In this document: piece after piece, positions 22,811 through 29,865 of the stretch | Layout of the letters: every line of letters begins with the position of its first letter | How positions within the stretch are numbered: the first letter of the stretch is position 1 | Assembly (NCBI GenBank): GCA_045539595.1 | Contig: JAZQFQ010000082.1 | Span: forward strand, 1-35,703 | Source: SIG701 sp045539595 | GTDB lineage: Bacteria > Bacillota > Clostridia > Oscillospirales > CAG-272 | Reading direction: 5' to 3' | Length of the DNA: 35,703 nt | The notes under the pieces: generated by a model | What the model saw: the letters and a program-made list of their open reading frames with translations, nothing else | What the model was told of the DNA's origin: nothing | The model's database searches: none | Made by a program: the position numbers and the translations under genes

Positions 22811-23812
22811 ATGCGCATCGGGAACACGGAAATCAAATACGGGCTTTGTCTCTCTCCCATGGCCGGCTTCACCGATCTGCCCATGCGCCGCCAATGCCGC
22901 CGCTTCGGGGCGGAGTACACCGTCACCGAGATGGTGTCCGCCGCGGCATTGTGCTACCGGGACCGGAAAACCGCCGATCTGGCCTATCTGAGCGAGGACG
23001 ATGTCCCCTGCGCCGTCCAGCTCTTCGGTCACGATCCGGATCAGATGGCACGGGCGGTGGCCATGGTCGCCGCAGGCGAATATGAGGGATGCCGATCCGC
23101 TGTGCCCCCCGCCGCCATCGATTTGAACATGGGATGTCCTGTGAAAAAGATCGTCACCGCCGGGGACGGAAGCGCCCTCATGCGCTCCCCGGAGTTGGTG
23201 CGGGATCTGACACGGGCGGCGGTACGCGCCGCCGAAAAACACCACATTCCCGTGACGGTGAAAATCCGGGCGGGATGGGACAGCGATCACAAAAACGCGG
23301 TGGAGATCGCCCTTGCCGCCGCCTCGGCGGGGGCATCCGCGGTGTGCGTTCACGGGCGCACCCGGGAGCAGATGTACCGCCCCGGGGTGGATCTGGCCGT
23401 CATCGCCGCGGTGCGGGATGCGCTGCCTGCCCACATTCCCGTGATCGGAAACGGGGACGTGCGGGATGCGGCATCCTACCGGGAGATGATCGTCCAAACC
23501 GGCTGCGACGGTGTGGCCATCGGCCGGGCCGCCTTGGGCAATCCCTGGGTATTTGCCGAGATCCGGGCGGCTCTGGCGGGCGAGTCCTTCACGCCGCCCA
23601 CGGAGGAGGATCGCCGCCGGGAAGCCTTGCATCTGGCTCGCGCCATCGTGGCGGAGCACGGGGATCACACCGCCGCCCGGGAATGCCGGGGCCGTGTGGC
23701 CCATTTTCTCACCGGCATGCGGGGGGCCGCCGCCATGCGGGGACGGATCCAATCCGCCGAGTCCCTTACGGAGATCGAGACCATTCTGTCCGCCGCGCTG
23801 GGGGAAAAATAA
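22811..23812 (+). CDS. dusB: tRNA-dihydrouridine synthase (DusB type)
   Basis: A 333-residue FMN enzyme that reduces specific uridines of tRNA to dihydrouridine with NADPH. It opens LCLSPMAGFTDLPMRRQCRR (FMN binding), then EMVSAAAL, IDLNMGCPVKKIVTAGDGSAL with the catalytic Cys, TVKIRAGWD, CVHGRTREQMY, PVIGNGDV and GVAIGRAALGNPW, the full FMN-phosphate set, ending in the helical tRNA-binding domain. The ribosome binding site is AAAAAGGAGGCC. The 90-base gap to tcdA holds a TATACT at 22776-22781 without a good -35, so a separate promoter is possible but not shown. Confidence 0.94.
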   Translation: MRIGNTEIKYGLCLSPMAGFTDLPMRRQCRRFGAEYTVTEMVSAAALCYRDRKTADLAYLSEDDVPCAVQLFGHDPDQMARAVAMVAAGEYEGCRSAVPPAAIDLNMGCPVKKIVTAGDGSALMRSPELVRDLTRAAVRAAEKHHIPVTVKIRAGWDSDHKNAVEIALAAASAGASAVCVHGRTREQMYRPGVDLAVIAAVRDALPAHIPVIGNGDVRDAASYREMIVQTGCDGVAIGRAALGNPWVFAEIRAALAGESFTPPTEEDRRREALHLARAIVAEHGDHTAARECRGRVAHFLTGMRGAAAMRGRIQSAESLTEIETILSAALGEK

Positions 23813-23883
23813 TTTTTCATATTTTGTAATATTCTGCATTTTTTTGCGTTCTTATTATAGATACACGGGAGAGGAGGGTGCGT

Positions 23884-24495
23884 ATGATCATTCAATCGCC
23901 GGAGCGAAAAGCGGTTTCCGTCGAGGATTTGTCTCTGGCCAGGCAGGCCGCCGAGGGCAGTGACGATGCTTTTGCCGTCATTGTGGAGCGGTACAGCCGT
24001 CTGGTCTACAACGTGGCCCTGCGCTCCGTATCCTCACCGGAGGACGCCGCCGATATCTCCCAGGAGACCTTCCTCAAGGCCTGGCGTTCCATCGCCTCCT
24101 TCCGGGGGGACTGCGCCCTGTCCACCTGGCTGTGCCGCATTGCCTTGAACTGCTGCTGCGATCACGCCCGCGCCGCCAAGCGGCATCGGGTGGTGTCCCT
24201 CACGGTGCAGGAGGATGAGGAGGAATCCAAGGTACTGGACATTCCCGACACGGACGTCACCGCCATGCCGGAGGAAGAGCTGACCCGCCAGACGGAAATC
24301 GCCGCGGTGCGGGAGGCCATCGATTCCCTGCCCGAGGAAATGAAGACCATCATCACCCTGCGGGACATATCCGGTTTATCCTATGCGGAAATCGCAGACA
24401 TCCTGCGTCTGGAAATGGGTACGGTAAAGAGCCGCATCAACCGGGCCCGGGCCGCTGTAAAAAATTTTCTCATTGAGCGGAACTTTTTTACATAA
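23884..24495 (+). CDS. ECF-type RNA polymerase sigma factor
   Basis: A 203-residue sigma-70 family protein with only regions 2 and 4. Region 2 is visible as FAVIVERYSRLVYNVALR, SPEDAADISQETFLKAWRSI (RNA polymerase core and -10 recognition) and ALSTWLCRIALN. Region 4 is LPEEMKTIITLRDISGLSYA followed by EIADILRLEMGTVKSRINRA (helix-turn-helix for the -35). The linker is acidic (QEDEEESK). ATG 23884 has GAGGAGG 6 bases upstream. It is followed after 48 bases by a single-pass membrane protein, the standard sigma/anti-sigma order, so it is probably held at the membrane until an envelope signal. The target promoters are unknown. Confidence 0.93.
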   Translation: MIIQSPERKAVSVEDLSLARQAAEGSDDAFAVIVERYSRLVYNVALRSVSSPEDAADISQETFLKAWRSIASFRGDCALSTWLCRIALNCCCDHARAAKRHRVVSLTVQEDEEESKVLDIPDTDVTAMPEEELTRQTEIAAVREAIDSLPEEMKTIITLRDISGLSYAEIADILRLEMGTVKSRINRARAAVKNFLIERNFFT

Positions 24496-24543
24496 CCGTC
24501 GTCCAATGCAGTGAAAATCAAAAATTTCCTGAACGAGGATATT

Positions 24544-25371
24544 ATGAAAAGCAATTTTGACGCGGACTTACAACAAATGTCCGCCACCGAAACAGCCCCC
24601 GCTTCCGCGGATGCCCACATCCGTGAACTGACGGCCGCGCTGGCCGTCGATGTGCCCGCGGATTTCACAAAAAATGTGATGGATGCCATCCGCGCCGAGC
24701 GGAAAAAGATGGCATTCCGCCACCGTATGGTGCGGCTGGGAAGCGCCATTGCCGCCGCCATTGTGATCGTGCCCATGGCCGCCATCGTTTTGCCTGCCAT
24801 GATCCGCAGCGAGAAAAACGCGGACATCGCCCTGACGGACAACGATCCCGCCCTCTATGCCCCGGGGGATACCGCCGCCGGCGATGTACTGTATTCCACC
24901 ATCGGGGAAACAAATCCCGCCACCGAGGCGCCCGCCACCGAGGAAGTCCCGACCGCCTGCCCGAGCAGCGCACCGGCCGACATGCCGGAAGCGGAGGCAC
25001 CCGCCAAGACGGAATCGACCGCTGCCAAGGCACCGGCCACCACCGTCGGAGCACCCGATCATATGGATAAAAGCCAGGAGAATCCGGTGGAAACCCCGGC
25101 CACAGCCGACACCTTTGCCGCCGAAACCAAGTATAAGATAAACGCCGTGGCGGAATCCAGCACCATCACCGTTCTGCGGACCATCATCGGTGCGGAGAAG
25201 ATGGATGCGTGGCTGGCCGATCAGACTGTGTCCGAGGACACCCCCCGCAATCTGATCCATGCCTTCGGCATCCGGCGCGAGGTTTTCCTCACCGCCGCCG
25301 CGGATCTGAACCTCACCTTCACGCAGGATGAGCTGGATACACTCTTTGACACCCCGCTGACGGAAAAATGA
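24544..25371 (+). CDS. Putative membrane anti-sigma factor (275 aa)
   Basis: A 275-residue single-pass protein: cytoplasmic N-terminus of about 63 residues, a helix at about 64-86 (LGSAIAAAIVIVPMAAIVLP), then a Pro/Ala/Thr/Glu-rich external linker (about 110-190) and a small C-terminal domain (about 195-275: INAVAESSTITVLRTIIGAE onward). Position right after an ECF sigma gene suggests an anti-sigma role. However, the N-terminus has no cysteines and so lacks the HxxxCxxC zinc motif of ZAS anti-sigmas; the VPADFTKNVMDAIRAERKK segment resembles the helix before the membrane segment in many anti-sigma factors. I recognise no family for the external domain. The start ATG follows CGAGGATATT. Confidence 0.6.
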   Translation: MKSNFDADLQQMSATETAPASADAHIRELTAALAVDVPADFTKNVMDAIRAERKKMAFRHRMVRLGSAIAAAIVIVPMAAIVLPAMIRSEKNADIALTDNDPALYAPGDTAAGDVLYSTIGETNPATEAPATEEVPTACPSSAPADMPEAEAPAKTESTAAKAPATTVGAPDHMDKSQENPVETPATADTFAAETKYKINAVAESSTITVLRTIIGAEKMDAWLADQTVSEDTPRNLIHAFGIRREVFLTAAADLNLTFTQDELDTLFDTPLTEK

Positions 25372-25413
25372 GAAAAAACCGAGAGATGGAAGGCGTAATG
25401 TTCCGAAATAAGC

Positions 25414-25460
25414 AAAAGAGAGAGAACGAACGGTTAATATCCGAATCGTCCTCTCTTTTT
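25414..25460 (+). terminator. Rho-independent terminator after the sigma/anti-sigma pair
   Basis: AAAAGAGAG pairs with CTCTCTTTT, and ACGA/TCGT extends the stem with small bulges. A TTTTTCTGTTTT tail follows. Confidence 0.75.
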
Positions 25461-25474
25461 CTGTTTTCAGTTTA

Positions 25475-25639
25475 GAGTTATGCGCTTGGGGTGCCCCCAA
25501 GCGTTATGATATGATCGCCCTTCTATCTTTAAACTTGGGCAAAGCCCCATCATAACGATACGAAGTATCTCATAACTCATAACTTGCCCGTAAGGGAAAT
25601 CATAACTTAGCGTGTTCTCCGTTAAGGAGAACACGCTAA
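25475..25639. repeat. Convergent intergenic region with stacked palindromes and CATAAC repeats
   Basis: This non-coding stretch holds a 9-bp stem with a 3-base loop (CGCTTGGGG-TGC-CCCCAAGCG, 25483-25503), a short GGGC-AAA-GCCC stem (25537-25547), ATACGAAGTAT, and a perfect 14-bp stem (TTAGCGTGTTCTCC / GGAGAACACGCTAA, 25607-25639, loop GTTAA). Between them TCATAAC occurs four times (about 25549-25607), and its reverse complement GTTATGA once near 25503. The 14-bp stem lies just past the stop of the minus-strand channel gene but lacks a clear T-run. Confidence 0.7.
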
Positions 25640-25657
25640 ACCTTCTCTCGGTTTTCT

Positions 25658-26281
25658 TTATGCTCTCGGCAAACTCCAATGATAGTGTGCCGCCAACAGC
25701 CGCACGGTGAGGATCACCGTCGCGCCGATGATCATGGCGGCGGTGCCGCCCAGCGGCTGCCACAAAGCGGCGCACAGGATGGCGCCGATAATCGACGCGC
25801 TGGCGTACACGTGCTTGACGAAAATGTAGGGCGTATTGCCCGCCATCACGTCCCGCATCAGGCCGCCGCCCACGCCGGTCACCACGCCCACGAACACAAG
25901 GAGGAACATGCCCCGATGATCCGTGGCCGTATAGGCCCGCTGGATGCCCACCACAGTGAACACGCCCAAGCCCAGGGAATCCATCACCAGCATGACCAGA
26001 TCGCTTACCCGGCTGTAGACGGTGAGCCACCGCCGCACCGCAGGCAGAAACACAATCACCGACACCACGGCGGCCACCGCCGCGTAGATGGGACTCATGA
26101 ACATGGCGGGCGGGGTCAGCCCCAATATCAGATCCCGGATCACGCCGCCGCCCACGGCGGTGGTCAGCCCCAGGATCACTACGCCGAAGATATCCATCTT
26201 CTTCACCAGGCCCGTCATGGCCCCGGACACGGCAAAGGCCACCGTGCCGATGATCTCTAAAATCAGTAAGAATTCCGTCAT
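25658..26281 (-). CDS. TRIC-type cation channel family protein (YadS/UPF0126)
   Basis: A 207-residue membrane protein with seven predicted helices arranged as two three-helix repeats plus one. Each repeat carries the family's glycine-rich motif followed by Arg-Asp: TTAVGGGVIRD and VTGVGGGLMRDV. Prokaryotic TRIC proteins form trimeric monovalent cation channels, and that structural knowledge is the basis for the call; the cellular role in bacteria is unclear. The start MTEFLLILEIIG lies one base after the stop of the FliB-like gene (TGACATG), so it is translationally coupled. It is the last gene of a four-gene operon. Confidence 0.92.
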   Translation of the reverse strand: MTEFLLILEIIGTVAFAVSGAMTGLVKKMDIFGVVILGLTTAVGGGVIRDLILGLTPPAMFMSPIYAAVAAVVSVIVFLPAVRRWLTVYSRVSDLVMLVMDSLGLGVFTVVGIQRAYTATDHRGMFLLVFVGVVTGVGGGLMRDVMAGNTPYIFVKHVYASASIIGAILCAALWQPLGGTAAMIIGATVILTVRLLAAHYHWSLPRA

Positions 26282-26282
26282 G

Positions 26283-27350
26283 TCATTTTCTCCCCCGCAG
26301 TGCCGCATGGACCGTCCGGGACAGGGTATAAAAATCCGTATGCTCCATATACCGCATGGCGGTGGCGGCGATATCCGCAAAGGTGTCCCGCACATTCTCC
26401 CCGAAAACGGCGCAGGCACACAGGAATCGGGTAATCACATACACCGCCGCGAAGGCGCGATAGGCATCGGGGAAACAGGCACCTTCCGTGGCGTAGGGGA
26501 AGGACACATAAAACATATGGTTGGCCATAATGTTTCCGTAATGGTGTTCCAGATCGGGCAGCATCGATTTCATCCGCACCTCTGCATCCGTGAAGGCCTT
26601 GACCGATGCGTCACTGACCCCGTCGGTCATGGAAAAGCGCTCCAGGGCCTCATCAGCAAGATCGCACAGGGTGATATCGCCCCGGGCGAAAAACTCCAGC
26701 AGATCCCGGGCGTAGGTAAGGAAATCCGCCGTAGTGTCCACGGAGAATCCGTCCTCGGCCACGCCGAGAAGATGGGCAAGCGCCGCAAAGCGATCGCGGG
26801 TGTCGCCCTCCGCCTGCCATACCTCCAAACAGCGGCGTTGCCGGGCAAAGAATTCCGGATCCGCGCCGGAGGGCGGGGTGGACTCCGTCTGCAATTCCGT
26901 CACTGTGAAGGGGAGAGGATAGGGCTCCTCCATCAGCATCTCAATGGTTTTCTCACAGCTGCCGGAGCAGACCGCCTCGGCGGGATTCCCCGGCCGTATG
27001 GCCCGGGGATACAATCGGCATACCGCCGGCTGCACACCCTCGCCGCACTCCCGGTGGAGCATGCACCAGCCATCCTCGTCCAGCATATGGCAGTTGCCGT
27101 CGGCGGAGGGGGAAATGTAGGCGTACTCCTCCTCCGTGGGATTCTCGGAAATGTAGAACGCGGTATCGATCCGCCGCCGTAGTTCCGGCGAACATTCGAT
27201 GCCCAAAAGACGAAAATACTCCGCTCGGGACAAGGTGATCCGCCAGCCGTGGCAGCAGACCGCCCGGCAATCACCGCATTTACAGCGGAATCGGGAAAAA
27301 TAATCGGGAGATAAAACGTGTACGGTATTCGTAGGGGTATCCTCCTGCAT
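26283..27350 (-). CDS. FliB-like cysteine-rich protein (annotated family: flagellin lysine-N-methylase)
   Basis: A 355-residue cytosolic protein. The N-terminal YFSRFRCKCGDCRAVCCHGW gives a C-x-C-x2-C-x3-CC cluster, followed by HMLDEDGWCMLHRECGEG and PAVCRLYPR, the arrangement shared by FliB and YkgJ-type proteins, probably binding zinc or an Fe-S cluster. The C-terminal half is helical without recognisable methyltransferase motifs. FliB methylates flagellin lysines in Salmonella, but no flagellar gene is in this window and similar genes occur in non-motile gut Bacillota, so another substrate is likely. The ribosome binding site is poor, so the exact start is uncertain. It lies 17 bases after the peptidase gene. 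Confidence 0.72.
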   Translation of the reverse strand: MQEDTPTNTVHVLSPDYFSRFRCKCGDCRAVCCHGWRITLSRAEYFRLLGIECSPELRRRIDTAFYISENPTEEEYAYISPSADGNCHMLDEDGWCMLHRECGEGVQPAVCRLYPRAIRPGNPAEAVCSGSCEKTIEMLMEEPYPLPFTVTELQTESTPPSGADPEFFARQRRCLEVWQAEGDTRDRFAALAHLLGVAEDGFSVDTTADFLTYARDLLEFFARGDITLCDLADEALERFSMTDGVSDASVKAFTDAEVRMKSMLPDLEHHYGNIMANHMFYVSFPYATEGACFPDAYRAFAAVYVITRFLCACAVFGENVRDTFADIAATAMRYMEHTDFYTLSRTVHAALRGRK

Positions 27351-27367
27351 CTATGTAGGATAAGGAA

Positions 27368-28288
27368 TTACTGTATTTCGCAAACCGCAAGGAACTTTGC
27401 CGCCGCGGCGATAAGATAGTCGATATTTTCCGCCCGCATCACAGTGTCGCGGGCGGTATGAATCCGATCCAGATACAATCCGCACCGGCCCCGTTTCATG
27501 GCGGTTACGCCCACGGACACGGGAAAATTGCCCTGATCGGAGGGGTAGAAGGTGGTGGAGGATTTTTCGTGATGGACAATGATGCCGTCCCCATCGGGGA
27601 AAGCCGTCCGCAAAGCGTCGCCGTACTGTTTCAGAAAGGGCTTGCTCTGCACCAGCAGCATGTGCTCCCCGTCGGAGACGCAGTCGAAGTTGATCACGGG
27701 GGTATGGGCCGTCGTCTTTTTGTGCATCTTTCGGAAATAGGAAGAGCCGATCAGGCCGTTTTCCTCATGATCGAAGAACACAAAGGCCACCTGCTCCCGC
27801 ACGGACGGGGGCAGAGTTTCCATCAGCTCGCACAACACGATCACCCCGGAGGTGTTGTCGTTGACCGTGTGCCGATTGGGCCGGCCAAACAGCAGCAGGG
27901 CGAAAAACGACACAAAATACACGCCCAGGAAGGTCCAGTACTGCACCGCAGCGGACTCCGTCAAAAGCGACACCAGTGCCGCGGCGGCACCGCCCAGCGC
28001 CAGAAAGGGGATGCAGATCAGCACCGCATACAACAGCGACAAAGGAATGTTTTTCGGCATGATCAGATTGGGGAACGGCAGAGCCGCGCAGGTATCGTAG
28101 TGGGCGCAGAAGATCACCTTCGCCCGATCGGGATCGCCCACGACCAGATTGCGGCTTCTGGGAAATCCCCCCGACTCCACCCGGAGGTGGGGATACTTTT
28201 CTTTCATATAATCAATAAACGCGGATTTTTGCGGGCCGGTTTTGCGGATCTGGTATTTGTCCAGTATCTCGCGGCTGATCTCTGTCAT
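27368..28288 (-). CDS. M28 family zinc peptidase with two transmembrane helices inside the catalytic domain
   Basis: A 306-residue protein with the full M28 (aminopeptidase Y/glutaminyl cyclase fold) metal set: His63 in CAHYDT, Asp144 in VNDNTSGV, Glu175/Glu176 in DHEENG, Asp202 in NFDCVSDG and His277 in DRIHTARDT. Two hydrophobic helices (about 82-108 and 117-135) are inserted between His63 and Asp144, so the enzyme is tied to the membrane by a loop in its own catalytic domain. No signal peptide is present, which suggests the active site faces the cytoplasm. A strong AAGGAGG precedes the start MTEISREILDKYQ, 11 bases after the acyltransferase gene. Confidence 0.87.
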   Translation of the reverse strand: MTEISREILDKYQIRKTGPQKSAFIDYMKEKYPHLRVESGGFPRSRNLVVGDPDRAKVIFCAHYDTCAALPFPNLIMPKNIPLSLLYAVLICIPFLALGGAAAALVSLLTESAAVQYWTFLGVYFVSFFALLLFGRPNRHTVNDNTSGVIVLCELMETLPPSVREQVAFVFFDHEENGLIGSSYFRKMHKKTTAHTPVINFDCVSDGEHMLLVQSKPFLKQYGDALRTAFPDGDGIIVHHEKSSTTFYPSDQGNFPVSVGVTAMKRGRCGLYLDRIHTARDTVMRAENIDYLIAAAAKFLAVCEIQ

Positions 28289-28299
28289 AGGTATCCTCC

Positions 28300-29562
28300 T
28301 TACGTCCGCTCCCGGCAGATCTTGTACATCTCCTCCGCCGCCTGGCGGGTCTTGGCCACCACGTCGCCCGCTCCCTTGGGGAAGCAGTAGTACAGGCACT
28401 TGCGGTCACCGATGCAGATCACGTCGCCGATCTCGTACCAGAAGTAATCGGAATACAATCCGTAGGATGCTTTGGGGCTTTGGGTGTAGGACAACTCCCC
28501 GTCGCATCCCGTCAGGGTGAATCCGTTTTCGTCATGGGTGAGGCGTCCCTCGCCCACCATATAGATGGCCTTGAAATCCACCATGACGCCGATGTCCACA
28601 TCCACATCCAGCCGGTAGGTGCCATCCAGAATCGATTTTCGCACCTGCTCTCTTTGCCAGTTGTACCAATCGGGGATGTGAGAGAATTCCGTCTCTCCGT
28701 CCCGGGCCCGCAGGCTGCCGTATTCATCCAACTCCCACACCTTGCCGCAGGTGCGGCAGGTGAGGGTGATTCCCTCGCCCGCCATCGTCTCCGCGCCGCA
28801 GTGGGCGCATGTATACAATATGCGGTTCAGCCCGTCCGCGCGAAAGGGCGCGTCGATTTTGACATGGTTTTCCTTCTGCCAGGCGAAATTGTCAAAGGTG
28901 AAGGCTTCGTCCAGTACCGCGTCCAGCTCGGCCACGGATTTCTCCGCGATCTCCTCTCTTGTAAGGAGGCACTCCATCTTGGCCGATACCTTGACTTTCC
29001 GCTTCTGCAGACCGTTGTACAACGGATCTCTTGCAAAAGCGCCGTAGGTGCGGATCATCACCACGGGCACGTCTAGTTTTTTGAGAAGCTGGCCCAACTG
29101 CCGGGGAAGCGGGGTGGCGCACCCGTCAAAAGAATAGGAGGCCTCCGGATACATGAGCACGCTGGTTTTCTTCTCCCGCACGGCACTCAGCATATCCCGG
29201 ATCAGCATCAGATCCGGCACGAATTTCTGGGTGGGGATACAGCCGATCTGCCGCATGAGCCACTCCTTGCCCACCAGACCGTCCGAGGTGCAGACGATGT
29301 TGTAGGGCTTGGGATACAGAAGCTTTGAGGCGATCTCCAGATCGATGAAGCTGGAGTGATTCATCAGAATCAGCCAGGGGCCGTCCCCCGCCGCCTCCAT
29401 GCGCACCTTCTCGTAGGAGAACCGGGCGAACATCAAGTCGGGAATGGACGCCACCCGCACCACGGTGCGGAACAGCGGGTGGGGGCGGATGGGCTTTTTA
29501 TGCTTCGGGCGAGGCAGATTCTGCACCTGCGCCCAACTCAGTTTTTTCGTTTTGATCTTCAT
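28300..29562 (-). CDS. 1-acylglycerol-3-phosphate acyltransferase-like protein fused to a zinc ribbon
   Basis: A 420-residue protein. The N-terminal half is a PlsC/LPLAT domain: LMNHSSFID contains the Hx4D catalytic pair (His69, Asp74), VLMYPEASYS is the second block (PEA in place of the usual PEG), and KLDVPVVMIRTYGA follows. Then comes a zinc ribbon with CxxC pairs at 252/255 and 269/272, and a C-terminal domain of about 140 residues, rich in strands (LDVDVDIGVMVDFKAIYMVG), that I do not recognise. The known domain acylates lysophosphatidic acid; the actual acceptor here is unknown. ATG 29562 is chosen over 29595 because the promoter leaves only about 8 bases before the latter. Confidence 0.82.
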   Translation of the reverse strand: MKIKTKKLSWAQVQNLPRPKHKKPIRPHPLFRTVVRVASIPDLMFARFSYEKVRMEAAGDGPWLILMNHSSFIDLEIASKLLYPKPYNIVCTSDGLVGKEWLMRQIGCIPTQKFVPDLMLIRDMLSAVREKKTSVLMYPEASYSFDGCATPLPRQLGQLLKKLDVPVVMIRTYGAFARDPLYNGLQKRKVKVSAKMECLLTREEIAEKSVAELDAVLDEAFTFDNFAWQKENHVKIDAPFRADGLNRILYTCAHCGAETMAGEGITLTCRTCGKVWELDEYGSLRARDGETEFSHIPDWYNWQREQVRKSILDGTYRLDVDVDIGVMVDFKAIYMVGEGRLTHDENGFTLTGCDGELSYTQSPKASYGLYSDYFWYEIGDVICIGDRKCLYYCFPKGAGDVVAKTRQAAEEMYKICRERT

Positions 29563-29609
29563 AGATGTCCACGTCTCCTCTTGGATGCACGCCATATTTT
29601 CTATCCTAT

Positions 29610-29638
29610 TTTATATCACAGAATAGGGAAAATTTCAA
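29610..29638 (-). promoter_or_regulatory. Sigma-A promoter of the acyltransferase-M28-FliB-TRIC operon
   Basis: Minus-strand TTGAAA and TATAAA are separated by 17 bases with a TGn-extended -10 (TGATATAAA). The expected start is near 29603. Confidence 0.8.
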
Positions 29639-29750
29639 TATCCGCGCAAAAGAATCCGGAAATAAATTCAATTTTTCTGTGTGAAAGTTGCATAAATACA
29701 CGCCGGCTCTTTCCGCCATCCCCATAAAATCCGCCAAAAATGCAAAATGG

Positions 29751-29768
29751 GATGAATATTTTATCATA
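29751..29768 (+). promoter_or_regulatory. argR box: Possible distal ArgR half-conserved box
   Basis: GATGAATATTTTATCATA matches the ARG-box consensus TNTGNATWWWWATNCANA with three mismatches. Its centre is 42 bp (four helical turns) upstream of the full box at 29793-29810, as expected for cooperative ArgR hexamer binding. Alone it would be weak evidence. Confidence 0.4.
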
Positions 29769-29773
29769 AATTC

Positions 29774-29802
29774 TTGACAATATGCATTGTTTTGTGTATA
29801 AT
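29774..29802 (+). promoter_or_regulatory. Consensus sigma-A promoter of argCJBD
   Basis: TTGACA and TATAAT, both perfect, are separated by 17 bases. This is the strongest promoter in the window by sequence. The -10 is 63 bases before the argC start codon. Confidence 0.93.
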
Positions 29803-29810
29803 AATCCATA
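29793..29810 (+). promoter_or_regulatory. argR box: ArgR operator (ARG box) over the argC -10
   Basis: TGTGTATAATAATCCATA fits the degenerate ARG-box consensus TNTGNATWWWWATNCANA at every defined position. It covers the -10 hexamer and the expected transcription start, so arginine-bound ArgR would block RNA polymerase. No argR gene is in the window. Confidence 0.75.
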
Positions 29811-29865
29811 TCCAAGGGTGGATTTTTTTATTTTCCGTCCCTACCCCACCAAGTGGAGGTCCACT

